From positions 1,674,001-1,738,000 of the forward strand of contig NZ_JAFBBR010000001.1 of NCBI RefSeq assembly GCF_016907295.1: DNA of 64,000 nucleotides, written 5' to 3'. The notes beneath the pieces are model-generated. The model ran no database searches, was not told the origin of the DNA, and was given only the letters and a program-made list of their open reading frames with translations. The DNA comes from Microbacterium dextranolyticum (GTDB taxonomy: Bacteria; Actinomycetota; Actinomycetes; Actinomycetales; Microbacteriaceae). Positions 22,269 to 30,672 of this stretch are shown here, piece after piece (within the stretch, counting starts at the first letter, position 1; each line of letters begins with the position of its first letter). The translations under genes and the position numbers were made by a program.

Positions 22269-23717
22269 GTGAGACGCGCGAAGATCGTCGCAACCCTGGG
22301 ACCCGCCACCGAATCGTACGAGATGATCCGCGCGATCATCGAGGCCGGAGTGGACGTCGCCCGATTGAACCTGAGCCACGGCTCCTACACCGAGCACGGT
22401 GGCCGTTTCGCCAACGTGCGCAAGGCGGCGGAGGACGCGGGCAAGGCCGTCGCGATCCTCGTCGATCTGCAGGGCCCCAAGATCCGCCTCGGCAAGTTCT
22501 CGGACGGGCCCCACGACCTCGAGGTGGGCGAGACGTTCCGCATCACCACGGATGAGGTGGTCGGCACCCGCGACCTCGTCGGCACGACCTTCAAGGGTCT
22601 CGCCGGCGACGTGAAGCCCGGTGACTCGCTTCTGATCGACGACGGCAAGGTCCGCGTCGAGGTCGTGAGCGTGGACGGCCCCGTCGTGACCACGAAGGTC
22701 GTCGTGGCCGGCACGGTCTCCAACAACAAGGGCATCAACCTGCCCGGCGTCGCCGTGAGCGTTCCCGCCCTGTCCGAGAAGGACGAGGCCGACCTGCGCT
22801 GGGGTCTGCAGGCCGGTGCCGACCTCATCGCCCTGTCGTTCGTGCGCAACGCCGCCGACATCACCCGCGTGCACGAGATCATGGCGGAGGAGGGCCGCAA
22901 GGTCCCCGTCATCGCCAAGATCGAGAAGCCGCAGGCCGTCGACAACCTCGAGGAGATCATCGACGCCTTCGACGGCATCATGGTCGCCCGTGGCGACCTG
23001 GCCGTCGAGCTGCCGCTCGAGGCGGTGCCGATCGTCCAGAAGCGCGCCGTCGAGCTCTGCCGCCGCATGGCGAAGCCGGTCATCGTCGCGACGCAGATGC
23101 TCGAGTCGATGACGCACGCTCCGGTGCCGACGCGCGCCGAGGCATCCGACGTCGCCAACGCCGTCCTCGACGGCGCCGACGCGGTCATGCTCTCGGGCGA
23201 GACGAGCGTGGGTGACTATCCGGTCGTGACGGTCCAGACGATGGCCCGCATCGTGGAGTCCACCGAGGACCACGGTCTCGACCGCATCAAGCCGGTTCCG
23301 ACGCGTCCCCGCACGCAGGGCGGCATCATCACGCTCGCCGCCAACGAGGTCGCCGAGTTCGTCGAGGCGGCCTACATCTGCATCTTCACTGAATCGGGTG
23401 ACACGGCGCGACGTATGTCCCGTCTGCGCCCCGGCATCCCGATGATGGCATTCGCCGTCGACCCCGCGATCCGTCGTCGCATGGCGCTGACCTGGGGCGT
23501 GCAGTCGACCCTCGTCGAGCACGTCGCGCACACGGATCTGATGTTCAAGCAGGTCGACGAATTCTTCCTGGGCCAGGGCCTCGCGAAGGAAGGCGACAAG
23601 GTCGTCGTGATCTCCGGATCCCCTCCCGGGATCATCGGGTCGACGAACGACATCCGCGTCCACAAGATCGGCGACGCCGTCAACGGCAAGGCACCGATCT
23701 ACAAGGCCGAGGCGTAA
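22269..23717 (+). CDS. pyk: Pyruvate kinase
   Basis: Pyruvate kinase converts phosphoenolpyruvate and ADP to pyruvate and ATP, the last step of glycolysis. The 482-residue protein begins RRAKIVATLGPATES. It has the signature VIAKIEKPQAVDNLEEI with the catalytic Lys near residue 220. MVARGDLAVELPLE and the KPVIVATQMLESM loop follow. The C-terminal domain would bind an allosteric effector. The GTG start has GGAG about eight bases upstream. A large hairpin follows the stop, so pyk is likely the last gene of its unit. Confidence 0.97.
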   Translation: MRRAKIVATLGPATESYEMIRAIIEAGVDVARLNLSHGSYTEHGGRFANVRKAAEDAGKAVAILVDLQGPKIRLGKFSDGPHDLEVGETFRITTDEVVGTRDLVGTTFKGLAGDVKPGDSLLIDDGKVRVEVVSVDGPVVTTKVVVAGTVSNNKGINLPGVAVSVPALSEKDEADLRWGLQAGADLIALSFVRNAADITRVHEIMAEEGRKVPVIAKIEKPQAVDNLEEIIDAFDGIMVARGDLAVELPLEAVPIVQKRAVELCRRMAKPVIVATQMLESMTHAPVPTRAEASDVANAVLDGADAVMLSGETSVGDYPVVTVQTMARIVESTEDHGLDRIKPVPTRPRTQGGIITLAANEVAEFVEAAYICIFTESGDTARRMSRLRPGIPMMAFAVDPAIRRRMALTWGVQSTLVEHVAHTDLMFKQVDEFFLGQGLAKEGDKVVVISGSPPGIIGSTNDIRVHKIGDAVNGKAPIYKAEA

Positions 23718-23728
23718 GTCGACGCAGC

Positions 23729-23771
23729 GCAGGGCGGATGCCCGGGGAACAGCCCCGGGCATCCGCCCTGC
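23729..23771 (+). terminator. 19-bp perfect hairpin after pyk
   Basis: A 19-base arm at 23729-23747 pairs perfectly with 23753-23771 around the loop AACAG. It starts 11 bases past the pyk stop. There is no U-tract, so it is an I-shaped terminator of the kind common in actinobacteria. Confidence 0.75.
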
Positions 23772-23820
23772 GGCGTTGACGGCGGTCCATACACGGCTGC
23801 TGGGGCCGCGCGGGGAGGGA

Positions 23821-23841
23821 TTCCGAGGCTCTGCCTCGGAA
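23821..23841 (-). terminator. Hairpin after tRNA-Leu(CAA)
   Basis: TTCCGAGG and CCTCGGAA pair perfectly over eight bases around a five-base loop. It lies five bases beyond the encoded CCA end of the minus-strand tRNA, so it probably ends that transcript. Confidence 0.6.
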
Positions 23842-23846
23842 GAGTG

Positions 23847-23932
23847 TGGTGCCGGTGGTGGGAGTCGAACCCACACGCCCTTTCGGGCAACCGAGTTTGA
23901 GTCGGTCGCGTCTGCCATTCCGCCACACCGGC
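23847..23932 (-). tRNA. tRNA-Leu(CAA)
   Basis: Read on the minus strand, the acceptor arm GCCGGTG pairs with CACCGGC. The anticodon loop is CTCAAAC, giving anticodon CAA, which reads UUG leucine codons. The variable arm is long, as in type II leucine tRNAs, and the T-loop is GGTTCGACTCC. The CCA end is encoded at 23847-23849. UUG is a rare codon in this GC-rich genome. The tRNA and the response regulator diverge with overlapping promoter regions; TATCGT (minus strand, 23945-23950) is a plausible -10 for the tRNA. Confidence 0.95.
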
Positions 23933-23954
23933 GTGTGACGAATCGACGATACCG

Positions 23955-23960
23955 TAGGAT
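23955..23960 (+). promoter_or_regulatory. -10 element TAGGAT for the ANTAR regulator gene
   Basis: TAGGAT is followed by TCAAAG and the GTG at 23967, giving the six-base leaderless spacing. Confidence 0.6.
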
Positions 23961-23966
23961 TCAAAG

Positions 23967-24587
23967 GTGACTGAGCAGGAACTGAGCACCCCACCCGCCG
24001 CGACCACCCCGCGCCGCGTCGTCGTGGCCGAGGACGAGTCGCTGATCCGCCTCGACATCGTGGAGATCCTCCGCGACAACGGCTTCGATGTCGTCGGTGA
24101 AGCGGGCGACGGCGAGACGGCCGTGCAGCTTGCCACGGAACTGCGCCCCGACCTCGTCATCATGGACGTGAAGATGCCCGTCCTCGACGGCATCAGCGCA
24201 GCTGAGAAGCTCAGCAAGAACCACGTCGCTCCCGTCGTGCTGCTGACGGCGTTCAGCCAGAAGGAGCTGGTGGAGCGTGCGAGCGAGGCGGGCGCCCTCG
24301 CGTACGTCGTGAAGCCGTTCACCCCGAACGACCTGCTGCCCGCGATCGAGATCGCGCTGGCCCGCTACGAGCAGATCATCACCCTTGAGGCCGAGGTCGC
24401 CGACATGGTCGAGCGCTTCGAGACGCGCAAGCTCGTCGACCGCGCGAAGGGCCTGCTGAACGAGAAGATGGGCCTCAGCGAGCCGGAGGCGTTCCGCTGG
24501 ATCCAGAAGGCGTCCATGGACCGTCGCCTCACGATGCAGGACGTCGCGAAGGCGATCATCGAGCAGCTCTCGCCCAAGAAGGGCTGA
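23967..24587 (+). CDS. pdtaR: ANTAR-domain response regulator (PdtaR-like)
   Basis: This 206-residue protein has a receiver domain (residues 17-135) with the acidic pair EDE near 22-24, the phosphorylated Asp67 in VIMDVKMP, and the conserved Thr and Lys of LTAFS and VVKPF. An ANTAR domain (about 145-200) contains LVDRAKGLLNEKMGLSEPEAFRWIQKASM. ANTAR proteins bind paired RNA hairpins and prevent transcription termination. It matches the mycobacterial PdtaR family and its position near polA. Its histidine kinase partner is not in the window. Translation is probably leaderless from the GTG. Confidence 0.93.
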   Translation: MTEQELSTPPAATTPRRVVVAEDESLIRLDIVEILRDNGFDVVGEAGDGETAVQLATELRPDLVIMDVKMPVLDGISAAEKLSKNHVAPVVLLTAFSQKELVERASEAGALAYVVKPFTPNDLLPAIEIALARYEQIITLEAEVADMVERFETRKLVDRAKGLLNEKMGLSEPEAFRWIQKASMDRRLTMQDVAKAIIEQLSPKKG

Positions 24588-24602
24588 CCGCGGGGGAGCG
24601 GT

Positions 24603-24619
24603 CGCCGGAGCATCCGGCG
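24603..24619. terminator. Short hairpin between convergent genes
   Basis: CGCCGGA and TCCGGCG form a 7-bp stem with loop GCA between the response regulator and the opposing thioesterase gene. It could serve both strands. Confidence 0.4.
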
Positions 24620-24625
24620 GGCCGA

Positions 24626-25063
24626 TCAGCCGACCGGGCGATCCTTGATCAGGTTCGTGATCCGGATGGTAGAGCACCGACGCCCTGCCTCATCGGTGAC
24701 GGCGATCTCGTGCACGGTCATCGTCCGTCCGAGGTGGATCGGCGTGCACACGCCCGTGACGAGACCGCTGGTCGCCGAGCGGGTGTGCGTCGCGTTGATG
24801 TCGACGCCGACGGCGAGCCGCTCGGGGCCGGCATGGAGGTTCGCCGCCATCGACCCGAGCGACTCGCCCAGCACGACGTAGGCACCGCCGTGCAGCAGAC
24901 CCACGGGTTGCGTGTTCCCCTCGACGGGCATGGTCGCCACGGCGCGCCCGACCGTGAACTCGACGAACTCGATGCCCATCTTCTCCGCGAGTGCACCCTT
25001 GCCGCGCTCTCGCGCCCAGGCGATTCCGTCGATGTCTGCGGGGGTGCGGGGATCGGTCATCAT
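24626..25063 (-). CDS. PaaI-family hotdog-fold thioesterase
   Basis: The 145-residue protein has the hotdog acyl-CoA thioesterase signature: NTQPVGLLHGGAYVVLGESL near residues 50-69, followed by VGVDINATHTRSA and the strand HEIAVTDEAGRRCSTIRIT. Members hydrolyse acyl- or aryl-CoA thioesters; some are the menaquinone-pathway DHNA-CoA thioesterase. The substrate cannot be told from sequence. The start is ATG at 25063 or the adjacent ATG at 25060. It is convergent with the response regulator and diverges from polA. Confidence 0.85.
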   Translation of the reverse strand: MMTDPRTPADIDGIAWARERGKGALAEKMGIEFVEFTVGRAVATMPVEGNTQPVGLLHGGAYVVLGESLGSMAANLHAGPERLAVGVDINATHTRSATSGLVTGVCTPIHLGRTMTVHEIAVTDEAGRRCSTIRITNLIKDRPVG

Positions 25064-25115
25064 CCACCTTCGGAAGCGATCGGAACGAGGGAGGTCCGGT
25101 GTCTGTGCCCGCGTC

Positions 25116-25121
25116 TAGGCT
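25116..25121 (+). promoter_or_regulatory. -10 element TAGGCT for polA
   Basis: TAGGCT is followed by GTCAGG and the GTG at 25128, the six-base leaderless arrangement. Confidence 0.6.
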
Positions 25122-25127
25122 GTCAGG

Positions 25128-27785
25128 GTGACGGACTCCGGAAAGCCTACTCTTCTCGTCGTCGACGGCCATTCGCTCGCCTACCGCGCGTTCTTCGCCC
25201 TGCCGGTCGACAACTTCTCGACGAAGGACGGGCAGCACACCAACGGGATCTACGGATTCCTGTCGATGTTCGTGAACCTGATCAAGGCGGAGAAGCCGAC
25301 CCACCTCGCGGTCGCGTTCGACACGTCCCGGCACTCGTTTCGGACGGATGAGTATCCCGAGTACAAGGCGACGCGCTCGGCGTCGCCGGTGGAGTTCACG
25401 GGGCAGATCCCGCTTCTGCAGGAGTGTCTCGCTGCCATGAACGTGACCGTCCTCACCAAGGAGGGCGTCGAGGCCGACGACATCCTCGCGACCCTCGCCA
25501 CAGAAGGCGCGGCGGCCGGCTTCGACGTGCTGGTGTGCTCGGGCGATCGCGACACGATCCAGCTGGTCACCGACGACGTGACGCTGCTCTACCCGAGCGT
25601 TCAGGGCGTCTCGCAGCTCAAGCGCTACACGCCCGACGCCGTCGTCGAGAAGTACGGGATGCCGCCGGCGAACTATCCCGATATCGCTGCACTCGTGGGC
25701 GAGACGAGCGACAACCTTCCCGGCGTGCCCAAAGTCGGTGAGAAGACGGCGGTGAAGTGGCTCACGCAATGGGGCAGCCTCGACGCCCTGCTCGAGAACG
25801 CCGACAAGGTTACCGGCGTCGTGGGGGGGAACCTCCGTGAGCACCTCGACGACGTCCGCCGCAACCGCGCGCTGAACGCGCTGCTGCGCGATGTGGAGCT
25901 CCCTGTCGGCCCCGAGGACCTCGCGGTACGGGCGATCGACGCGCAGGCGGTGCGGGAGATCTTCGCACGATTGGAGTTCCGCACGCTGCTTCCCCGTGTC
26001 TTCGACGCAGTCGGCGTCGAAGAGGGCGATGCCGAGGGATCGGATGCCACCGTCGTTGCTGCTCCCGTCGCCGCACAGCTGGATGGCGTCGGCGCCGCCG
26101 CCTGGATCGCGTCGCACGCGGACGAGCTCGGCGTCACGGTGACGCTCGACAACGGCCGCCCGATTCGGGTCGGCGTCGCAACGGTCGATCCCACCGAAGA
26201 CCAGCCGGCGGTGATCGAGGTGACGTGGAGCGACGATGTCGCCGACGTCCTCCGGCCCTGGCTCGAGAGCGACGCGCCGAAGGTGCTCGTCGACGCGAAA
26301 CCGCAGGTCAAGGCGCTGCGCCGTGCGGGGGTGTCGCTCGGCGGGTTGACGTTCGATCCGGTCCTGGCCGGATGGCTGTCGCGGCCGAGCTTTCCCGACA
26401 AGACGCTGGGCGATCTCGTGGAGCGCCACCTCGACGAGAAGCTGCCGGAGGCCGATCCCTCGCAGCTCGTCCCTGAGACGGAAGGCGCCACGCCCGGCCA
26501 ACTGGCCTGGTACGCGCTGCGCGTGACCGACGCGATCCGGCAGGAGATGCCGGCATCCGTCGGCCGCGTCTTCACCGAGATCGAGCTGCCCACCCTGGGG
26601 GCACTCGCCGACATGGAGCTCGCCGGCGTGGCGATCTCGCATGAGAAGCTGTCGGCGTTCTCCGCCGAGTTGTCCGCGCGCGCCGACGACATCGCCCAGC
26701 GCGCCTACGCCGAGATCGACCGTGAGGTCAACCTCGGGTCGCCCAAGCAGCTGCAGGACGTCCTCTTCGAGCAGCTTCAGCTTCCGAAGACGCGCAAGAC
26801 CAAGACAGGCTATTCGACGGATGCCGCCGTTCTCGCGGATCTGCAGGCGAGCAACCCGCACCCGTTCCTCGATCTGCTGCTGCAGCACCGCGAGGCCACG
26901 AAACTGCGGCAGATCATCGACTCGCTCGACGTCTCGATCGGCCCGGACGGGCGCACCCACACGACCTACCTGCAGACCGGCAGCCAGACGGGGCGTCTGT
27001 CGAGCACGGATCCGAATCTGCAGAACATCCCGATCCGCAACGAGGAGTCGCATCGCATCCGCGCGGCCTTCGAGGTGGGCGAGGGGTACGAGACCCTGCT
27101 CACCGCCGACTACTCGCAGATCGAGATGCGGATCATGGCGCATCTGTCCGGTGACGAAGGGCTCATCGAAGCCTTCAATTCCGGCGAGGACCTCCACCGT
27201 TTCGTCGGCTCCCGGGTCTTCGGTGTGGAACCTGCCGACGTGTCGCCGGCGATGCGCACGAAGGTCAAAGCGATGAGCTACGGCCTGGTGTACGGGCTGA
27301 GCGCATTCGGCCTCTCGAAGCAGCTGCGGATCGAGCAGTCCGAGGCCAAGCAGCTCATGACCGAGTACTTCGCGCGCTTCGGCGCGGTTCGGGACTACCT
27401 CCGCTCGTCGGTGGAGCAGGCGCGTATCGACGGGTACACCGAGACGATCTTCGGCCGCCGTCGGCCATTCCCCGACCTCGCCAGCCCCAATCGCGTGCTG
27501 CGCGAGAACGCCGAGCGCGCCGCGCTGAACGCCCCCATTCAGGGGAGCGCGGCCGACATCATGAAACTCGGTCTGCTCCACATCCACGAACAGCTGCGTG
27601 CGGACGGTCTGCGATCGCGTGTTCTGCTGCAGATCCACGACGAACTGGTCGTGGAGGTCGCGGCAGGGGAGTGGGATGCGGTCGAGAGGATCGTGCGTGC
27701 GCGCATGGGCGATGCGGCGGACCTGTCGGTTCCCCTCGATGTGCAGATCGGACGAGGCGCCAACTGGGACGTCGCCGGGCACTGA
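25128..27785 (+). CDS. polA: DNA polymerase I
   Basis: PolA fills gaps and removes RNA primers. The 885-residue protein has an N-terminal 5'-3' exonuclease domain (about 8-290, with LLVVDGHSLAYRAFF and EADDILATLA). A degenerate 3'-5' exonuclease-like middle domain follows (about 320-490), without the acidic DxE proofreading motif that I would expect. The polymerase domain has motif A TADYSQIEMRIMAHLSG near 660, motif B RTKVKAMSYGLVYGLSAFG near 712, and motif C LLQIHDELVVEV near 833. Loss of proofreading residues is usual for actinobacterial PolA. The message is probably leaderless from the GTG. Confidence 0.97.
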   Translation: MTDSGKPTLLVVDGHSLAYRAFFALPVDNFSTKDGQHTNGIYGFLSMFVNLIKAEKPTHLAVAFDTSRHSFRTDEYPEYKATRSASPVEFTGQIPLLQECLAAMNVTVLTKEGVEADDILATLATEGAAAGFDVLVCSGDRDTIQLVTDDVTLLYPSVQGVSQLKRYTPDAVVEKYGMPPANYPDIAALVGETSDNLPGVPKVGEKTAVKWLTQWGSLDALLENADKVTGVVGGNLREHLDDVRRNRALNALLRDVELPVGPEDLAVRAIDAQAVREIFARLEFRTLLPRVFDAVGVEEGDAEGSDATVVAAPVAAQLDGVGAAAWIASHADELGVTVTLDNGRPIRVGVATVDPTEDQPAVIEVTWSDDVADVLRPWLESDAPKVLVDAKPQVKALRRAGVSLGGLTFDPVLAGWLSRPSFPDKTLGDLVERHLDEKLPEADPSQLVPETEGATPGQLAWYALRVTDAIRQEMPASVGRVFTEIELPTLGALADMELAGVAISHEKLSAFSAELSARADDIAQRAYAEIDREVNLGSPKQLQDVLFEQLQLPKTRKTKTGYSTDAAVLADLQASNPHPFLDLLLQHREATKLRQIIDSLDVSIGPDGRTHTTYLQTGSQTGRLSSTDPNLQNIPIRNEESHRIRAAFEVGEGYETLLTADYSQIEMRIMAHLSGDEGLIEAFNSGEDLHRFVGSRVFGVEPADVSPAMRTKVKAMSYGLVYGLSAFGLSKQLRIEQSEAKQLMTEYFARFGAVRDYLRSSVEQARIDGYTETIFGRRRPFPDLASPNRVLRENAERAALNAPIQGSAADIMKLGLLHIHEQLRADGLRSRVLLQIHDELVVEVAAGEWDAVERIVRARMGDAADLSVPLDVQIGRGANWDVAGH

Positions 27786-27796
27786 TCCGGTCGGCC

Positions 27797-27802
27797 TATG
27801 CT
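27797..27802 (+). promoter_or_regulatory. -10 element TATGCT for the DUF885 gene
   Basis: TATGCT is followed by six bases and ATG 27809. An in-frame ATG also lies at 27806, three bases after the box; the usual spacing favours 27809. Confidence 0.5.
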
Positions 27803-27808
27803 CGAATG

Positions 27809-29485
27809 ATGACCGACACGACACGCACGCCGACCCCCATCGATGCGATCGCCGAGACGTGGGTCGACATCGCGGCGGAGAACTCCCCGGCGCTGGCGAC
27901 GTACATCGGGCGGTTCGAGCACAACGGGCGACTCGATGACCTGTCGCCCGACGGGCACGCCCGCGCCCACGCAGTTGCTCGCGACACGCTTGCGGCACTG
28001 GCGACGACGGATGCCGTCGACGAGGTGGACGTCGTCACGAAAGCGGACCTCTCCGCCGATCTGGCTCTGCAGATCGCGCTGTACGACGCCGGCGCCCATC
28101 AGCGCGACCTGAACGTCATCGCCTCGCCGGCCCAGGAGCTGCGGAACGTCTTCGACCTGATGCCGACAGACACCGTGGAGGATTGGGCCACGGTCTCCAC
28201 GCGGCTGGCTGCGCTCCCCGCCGCGCTCGAGGGCTACGTCGCGACTCTGCGCGAGGGCATCGCCGCCGGGAACGTGCCGGCGCGTCGGCAGGTCGCGGAG
28301 GTCGTCACCCAGATCGCCCGCTACACGGCGGACAGCGGCTACTTCGCCGAGTTCGCCGCCGGTGCAGCGCCCTCGACCGGGCAGCTCCCGGCATCCCTCG
28401 CCCGCGAGCTCGCGAACGGAAGCAATGCGGCGCGCGTCGCCTACGACGCCTTCGCCGCCTTCCTCGCCCGTGAGCTCGCGCCCGTGGCATCCGAGCAGGA
28501 CGCGGTCGGACGAGACCTCTACGCCCTGCACTCGCGTCGGTTCCTCGGGGCCGAGATCGACCTCGACGAGACCTACGAGTGGGGTGTCGAAGAACTCGCG
28601 CGCATGGTGGCGGAGCAGGAGGCGATCGCGCAGGAGATCTCCGCGGGCGCCAGCGTGGAAGATGCCGTCGCCCTGCTCGAGCAGGACGAGTCGCGGAAGC
28701 TGCACGGTACAGACGCACTGCAGCGATGGATGCAGGAGACGAGCGACCGCGCGGTCGCAGAGCTCGGACGCACACACTTCGACATTCCCGAGCCCATTCG
28801 CACTCTCGAGTGCATGATCGCACCGACCCACGAGGGCGGCATCTACTACACCGGGCCGACTGACGACTTCTCCCGGCCCGGTCGCATGTGGTGGTCCGTG
28901 CCGGACGGCGTCGACTCGTTCGACACCTGGCGTGAGCTCACGACGGTGTATCACGAGGGAGTGCCCGGGCACCACCTGCAGATCGCTCAGGCCGTGTACA
29001 ACCGGGCGGAGCTGAACTCGTGGCGGCGGCTGTTGGCCGGATCCAGCGGGCACGCCGAAGGATGGGCGCTCTACGCGGAGCGGCTGATGGAGCAGCTCGG
29101 CTATCTCGACGATCCCGCCGATCGCCTCGGCATGCTCGACGGTCAGCGCATGCGCGCCGCGCGCGTCGTGCTCGACATCGGCGTGCACCTCGGCAAGCAG
29201 CGCCCTGACGGCGCGGGCGTGTGGGATGCCGATTTCGCCCTCGAGTTCATGCGTCGGAACGTGAACATGCCCGACGAGTTCATCCGCTTCGAGGTGAACC
29301 GCTATCTGGGCTGGCCCGGGCAGGCGCCGTCCTACAAGGTCGGTCAGCGCATCTGGGAGCAGATCCGCGACGAGTCCGCCGAGCGCGACGGCGACTCGTT
29401 CGACATCAAGCGCTTCCACATGCGGGCGCTGCGGCTGGGCGGTGTCGGCCTCGACACCCTGCGGATGGCTCTCGCGCAGGGTTGA
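27809..29485 (+). CDS. DUF885 family protein, possible metal-dependent hydrolase
   Basis: The 558-residue protein is mostly helical and belongs to the DUF885 family. Its hallmark is VYHEGVPGHHLQIAQ near residue 385, a His-Glu...His-His arrangement suggesting a zinc site. It is followed by SSGHAEGWALYAERLMEQLG, with another conserved His-Glu pair like the third ligand region of thermolysin-type peptidases. Some family members are annotated as peptidases, but the substrate is not established. There is no signal peptide, so it is probably cytosolic. A possible leaderless promoter precedes ATG 27809. Confidence 0.85.
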   Translation: MTDTTRTPTPIDAIAETWVDIAAENSPALATYIGRFEHNGRLDDLSPDGHARAHAVARDTLAALATTDAVDEVDVVTKADLSADLALQIALYDAGAHQRDLNVIASPAQELRNVFDLMPTDTVEDWATVSTRLAALPAALEGYVATLREGIAAGNVPARRQVAEVVTQIARYTADSGYFAEFAAGAAPSTGQLPASLARELANGSNAARVAYDAFAAFLARELAPVASEQDAVGRDLYALHSRRFLGAEIDLDETYEWGVEELARMVAEQEAIAQEISAGASVEDAVALLEQDESRKLHGTDALQRWMQETSDRAVAELGRTHFDIPEPIRTLECMIAPTHEGGIYYTGPTDDFSRPGRMWWSVPDGVDSFDTWRELTTVYHEGVPGHHLQIAQAVYNRAELNSWRRLLAGSSGHAEGWALYAERLMEQLGYLDDPADRLGMLDGQRMRAARVVLDIGVHLGKQRPDGAGVWDADFALEFMRRNVNMPDEFIRFEVNRYLGWPGQAPSYKVGQRIWEQIRDESAERDGDSFDIKRFHMRALRLGGVGLDTLRMALAQG

Positions 29486-29557
29486 GAGCGGGGTAGGGGC
29501 GGGGCGCGCGTGCTCCCCATCGCGTGATCGCCGCAGGGGAATGCCGAGCGCACAACG

Positions 29558-30613
29558 ATGGTTCGCATTCACATGGATGAAGTGGAACTCGGGCTCGACA
29601 CCTTCGGCGATGTCACGGTGGGAGACGACGGCACCCGCATCAGCGATGCGCAGACGATCCGCGACATCGTCGATCAGGCGGTGCTCGCCGACCAGGTCGG
29701 CCTGTCGTTCTTCGGCGTGGGCGAGCATCACCGTCACGAGTTCGCGGTCTCGAGTCCCGAGATCGTGCTGGCGGCCATCGCCGCCCGCACGGATCGCATC
29801 CACGTCGGAACGGCCGTCACCGTGCTCTCCAGCGACGATCCGGTGCGGGTCTACGAGCGATTCGCCACCCTCGACGCGATCTCGCGCGGGCGCGCCGAGG
29901 TCATCCTCGGACGGGGCTCGTTCATCGAATCCTTCCCGCTCTTCGGCTATGACCTGAGCGACTACGAGGTGCTGTTCGACGAGAAGCTCGACCTGTTCTC
30001 GCAGCTGCGCACCGAGCAGCCGGTCACCTGGCAGGGAACCACACGGGCGGCGCTGAGCGATGCCGACGTGTTCCCCAAGACTGAGAACGGCATCCGCGCG
30101 TGGGTCGGCGTGGGCGGCTCGCCGGAATCGGTGGTGCGTACCGCCCGGCACGGATACGGGCTGCTGCTGGCCATCATCGGGGGAGCGGCCGCACGATTCC
30201 GCCCCTATGTCGACCTCTACCATCGCTCCCTCGACGAGTTCGGACGTGACCGGCTACCCGTGGGCATCCATTCACCCGGCCACGTCGCCGACACCGACGC
30301 GCAGGCCTGGGAGGAGCTCTACCCGGCAATGGAGGCGAACCGCAACGCCATCGGCGCCGAGCGCGGATGGCCTCCGTACAGTCGCCTGCAGTTCCAGCAC
30401 GACATCGGTCCGGAGGGCGCGGTGTACGCCGGATCGCCCGAGACCGTCGCCCGCAAGATCGCGGCGACGGTGCGGACGCTCGGAGCCGACCGCTTCGACC
30501 TGAAGTATGCGAACGGCACGTTGTCGCACGCGCGGATGATGCGATCGATCGAGCTCTACGGCAGTCGGGTGGCGCCGATGGTGCGCGACCTCCTGGCATC
30601 CGACGCCACGTGA
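29558..30613 (+). CDS. Luciferase-like (LLM class) flavin-dependent oxidoreductase
   Basis: This 351-residue TIM-barrel protein fits the bacterial luciferase-like family, which uses FMN or F420. It contains FFGVGEHHRHEFAVSSP near residue 48, the strand IHVGTAVTVLSSDDPVRVYE, DAISRGRAEVILGRGSFIES, and AWVGVGGSPESVV. The substrate is unknown. Starts at 29558 or at an ATG five codons later are both possible, and neither has a clear ribosome site. The 72-base gap from the DUF885 gene suggests it may be a separate unit. Confidence 0.88.
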   Translation: MVRIHMDEVELGLDTFGDVTVGDDGTRISDAQTIRDIVDQAVLADQVGLSFFGVGEHHRHEFAVSSPEIVLAAIAARTDRIHVGTAVTVLSSDDPVRVYERFATLDAISRGRAEVILGRGSFIESFPLFGYDLSDYEVLFDEKLDLFSQLRTEQPVTWQGTTRAALSDADVFPKTENGIRAWVGVGGSPESVVRTARHGYGLLLAIIGGAAARFRPYVDLYHRSLDEFGRDRLPVGIHSPGHVADTDAQAWEELYPAMEANRNAIGAERGWPPYSRLQFQHDIGPEGAVYAGSPETVARKIAATVRTLGADRFDLKYANGTLSHARMMRSIELYGSRVAPMVRDLLASDAT

Positions 30614-30660
30614 CGGCCTGAGGCACCGGAGCCGAGATGACGTCGGCGCCTCAGGTTCCG

Positions 30661-30666
30661 TAGCAT
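30661..30666 (+). promoter_or_regulatory. -10 element TAGCAT for an MFS gene
   Basis: TAGCAT is followed by GCAGAC and the ATG at 30673, the leaderless spacing of six bases. Confidence 0.6.
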
Positions 30667-30672
30667 GCAGAC

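Noticed and set aside
23776-23970. A small gene between pyk and the response regulator
   Set aside because: The open frames there overlap the tRNA, terminator hairpins and promoter boxes and have no ribosome site or family-like sequence.
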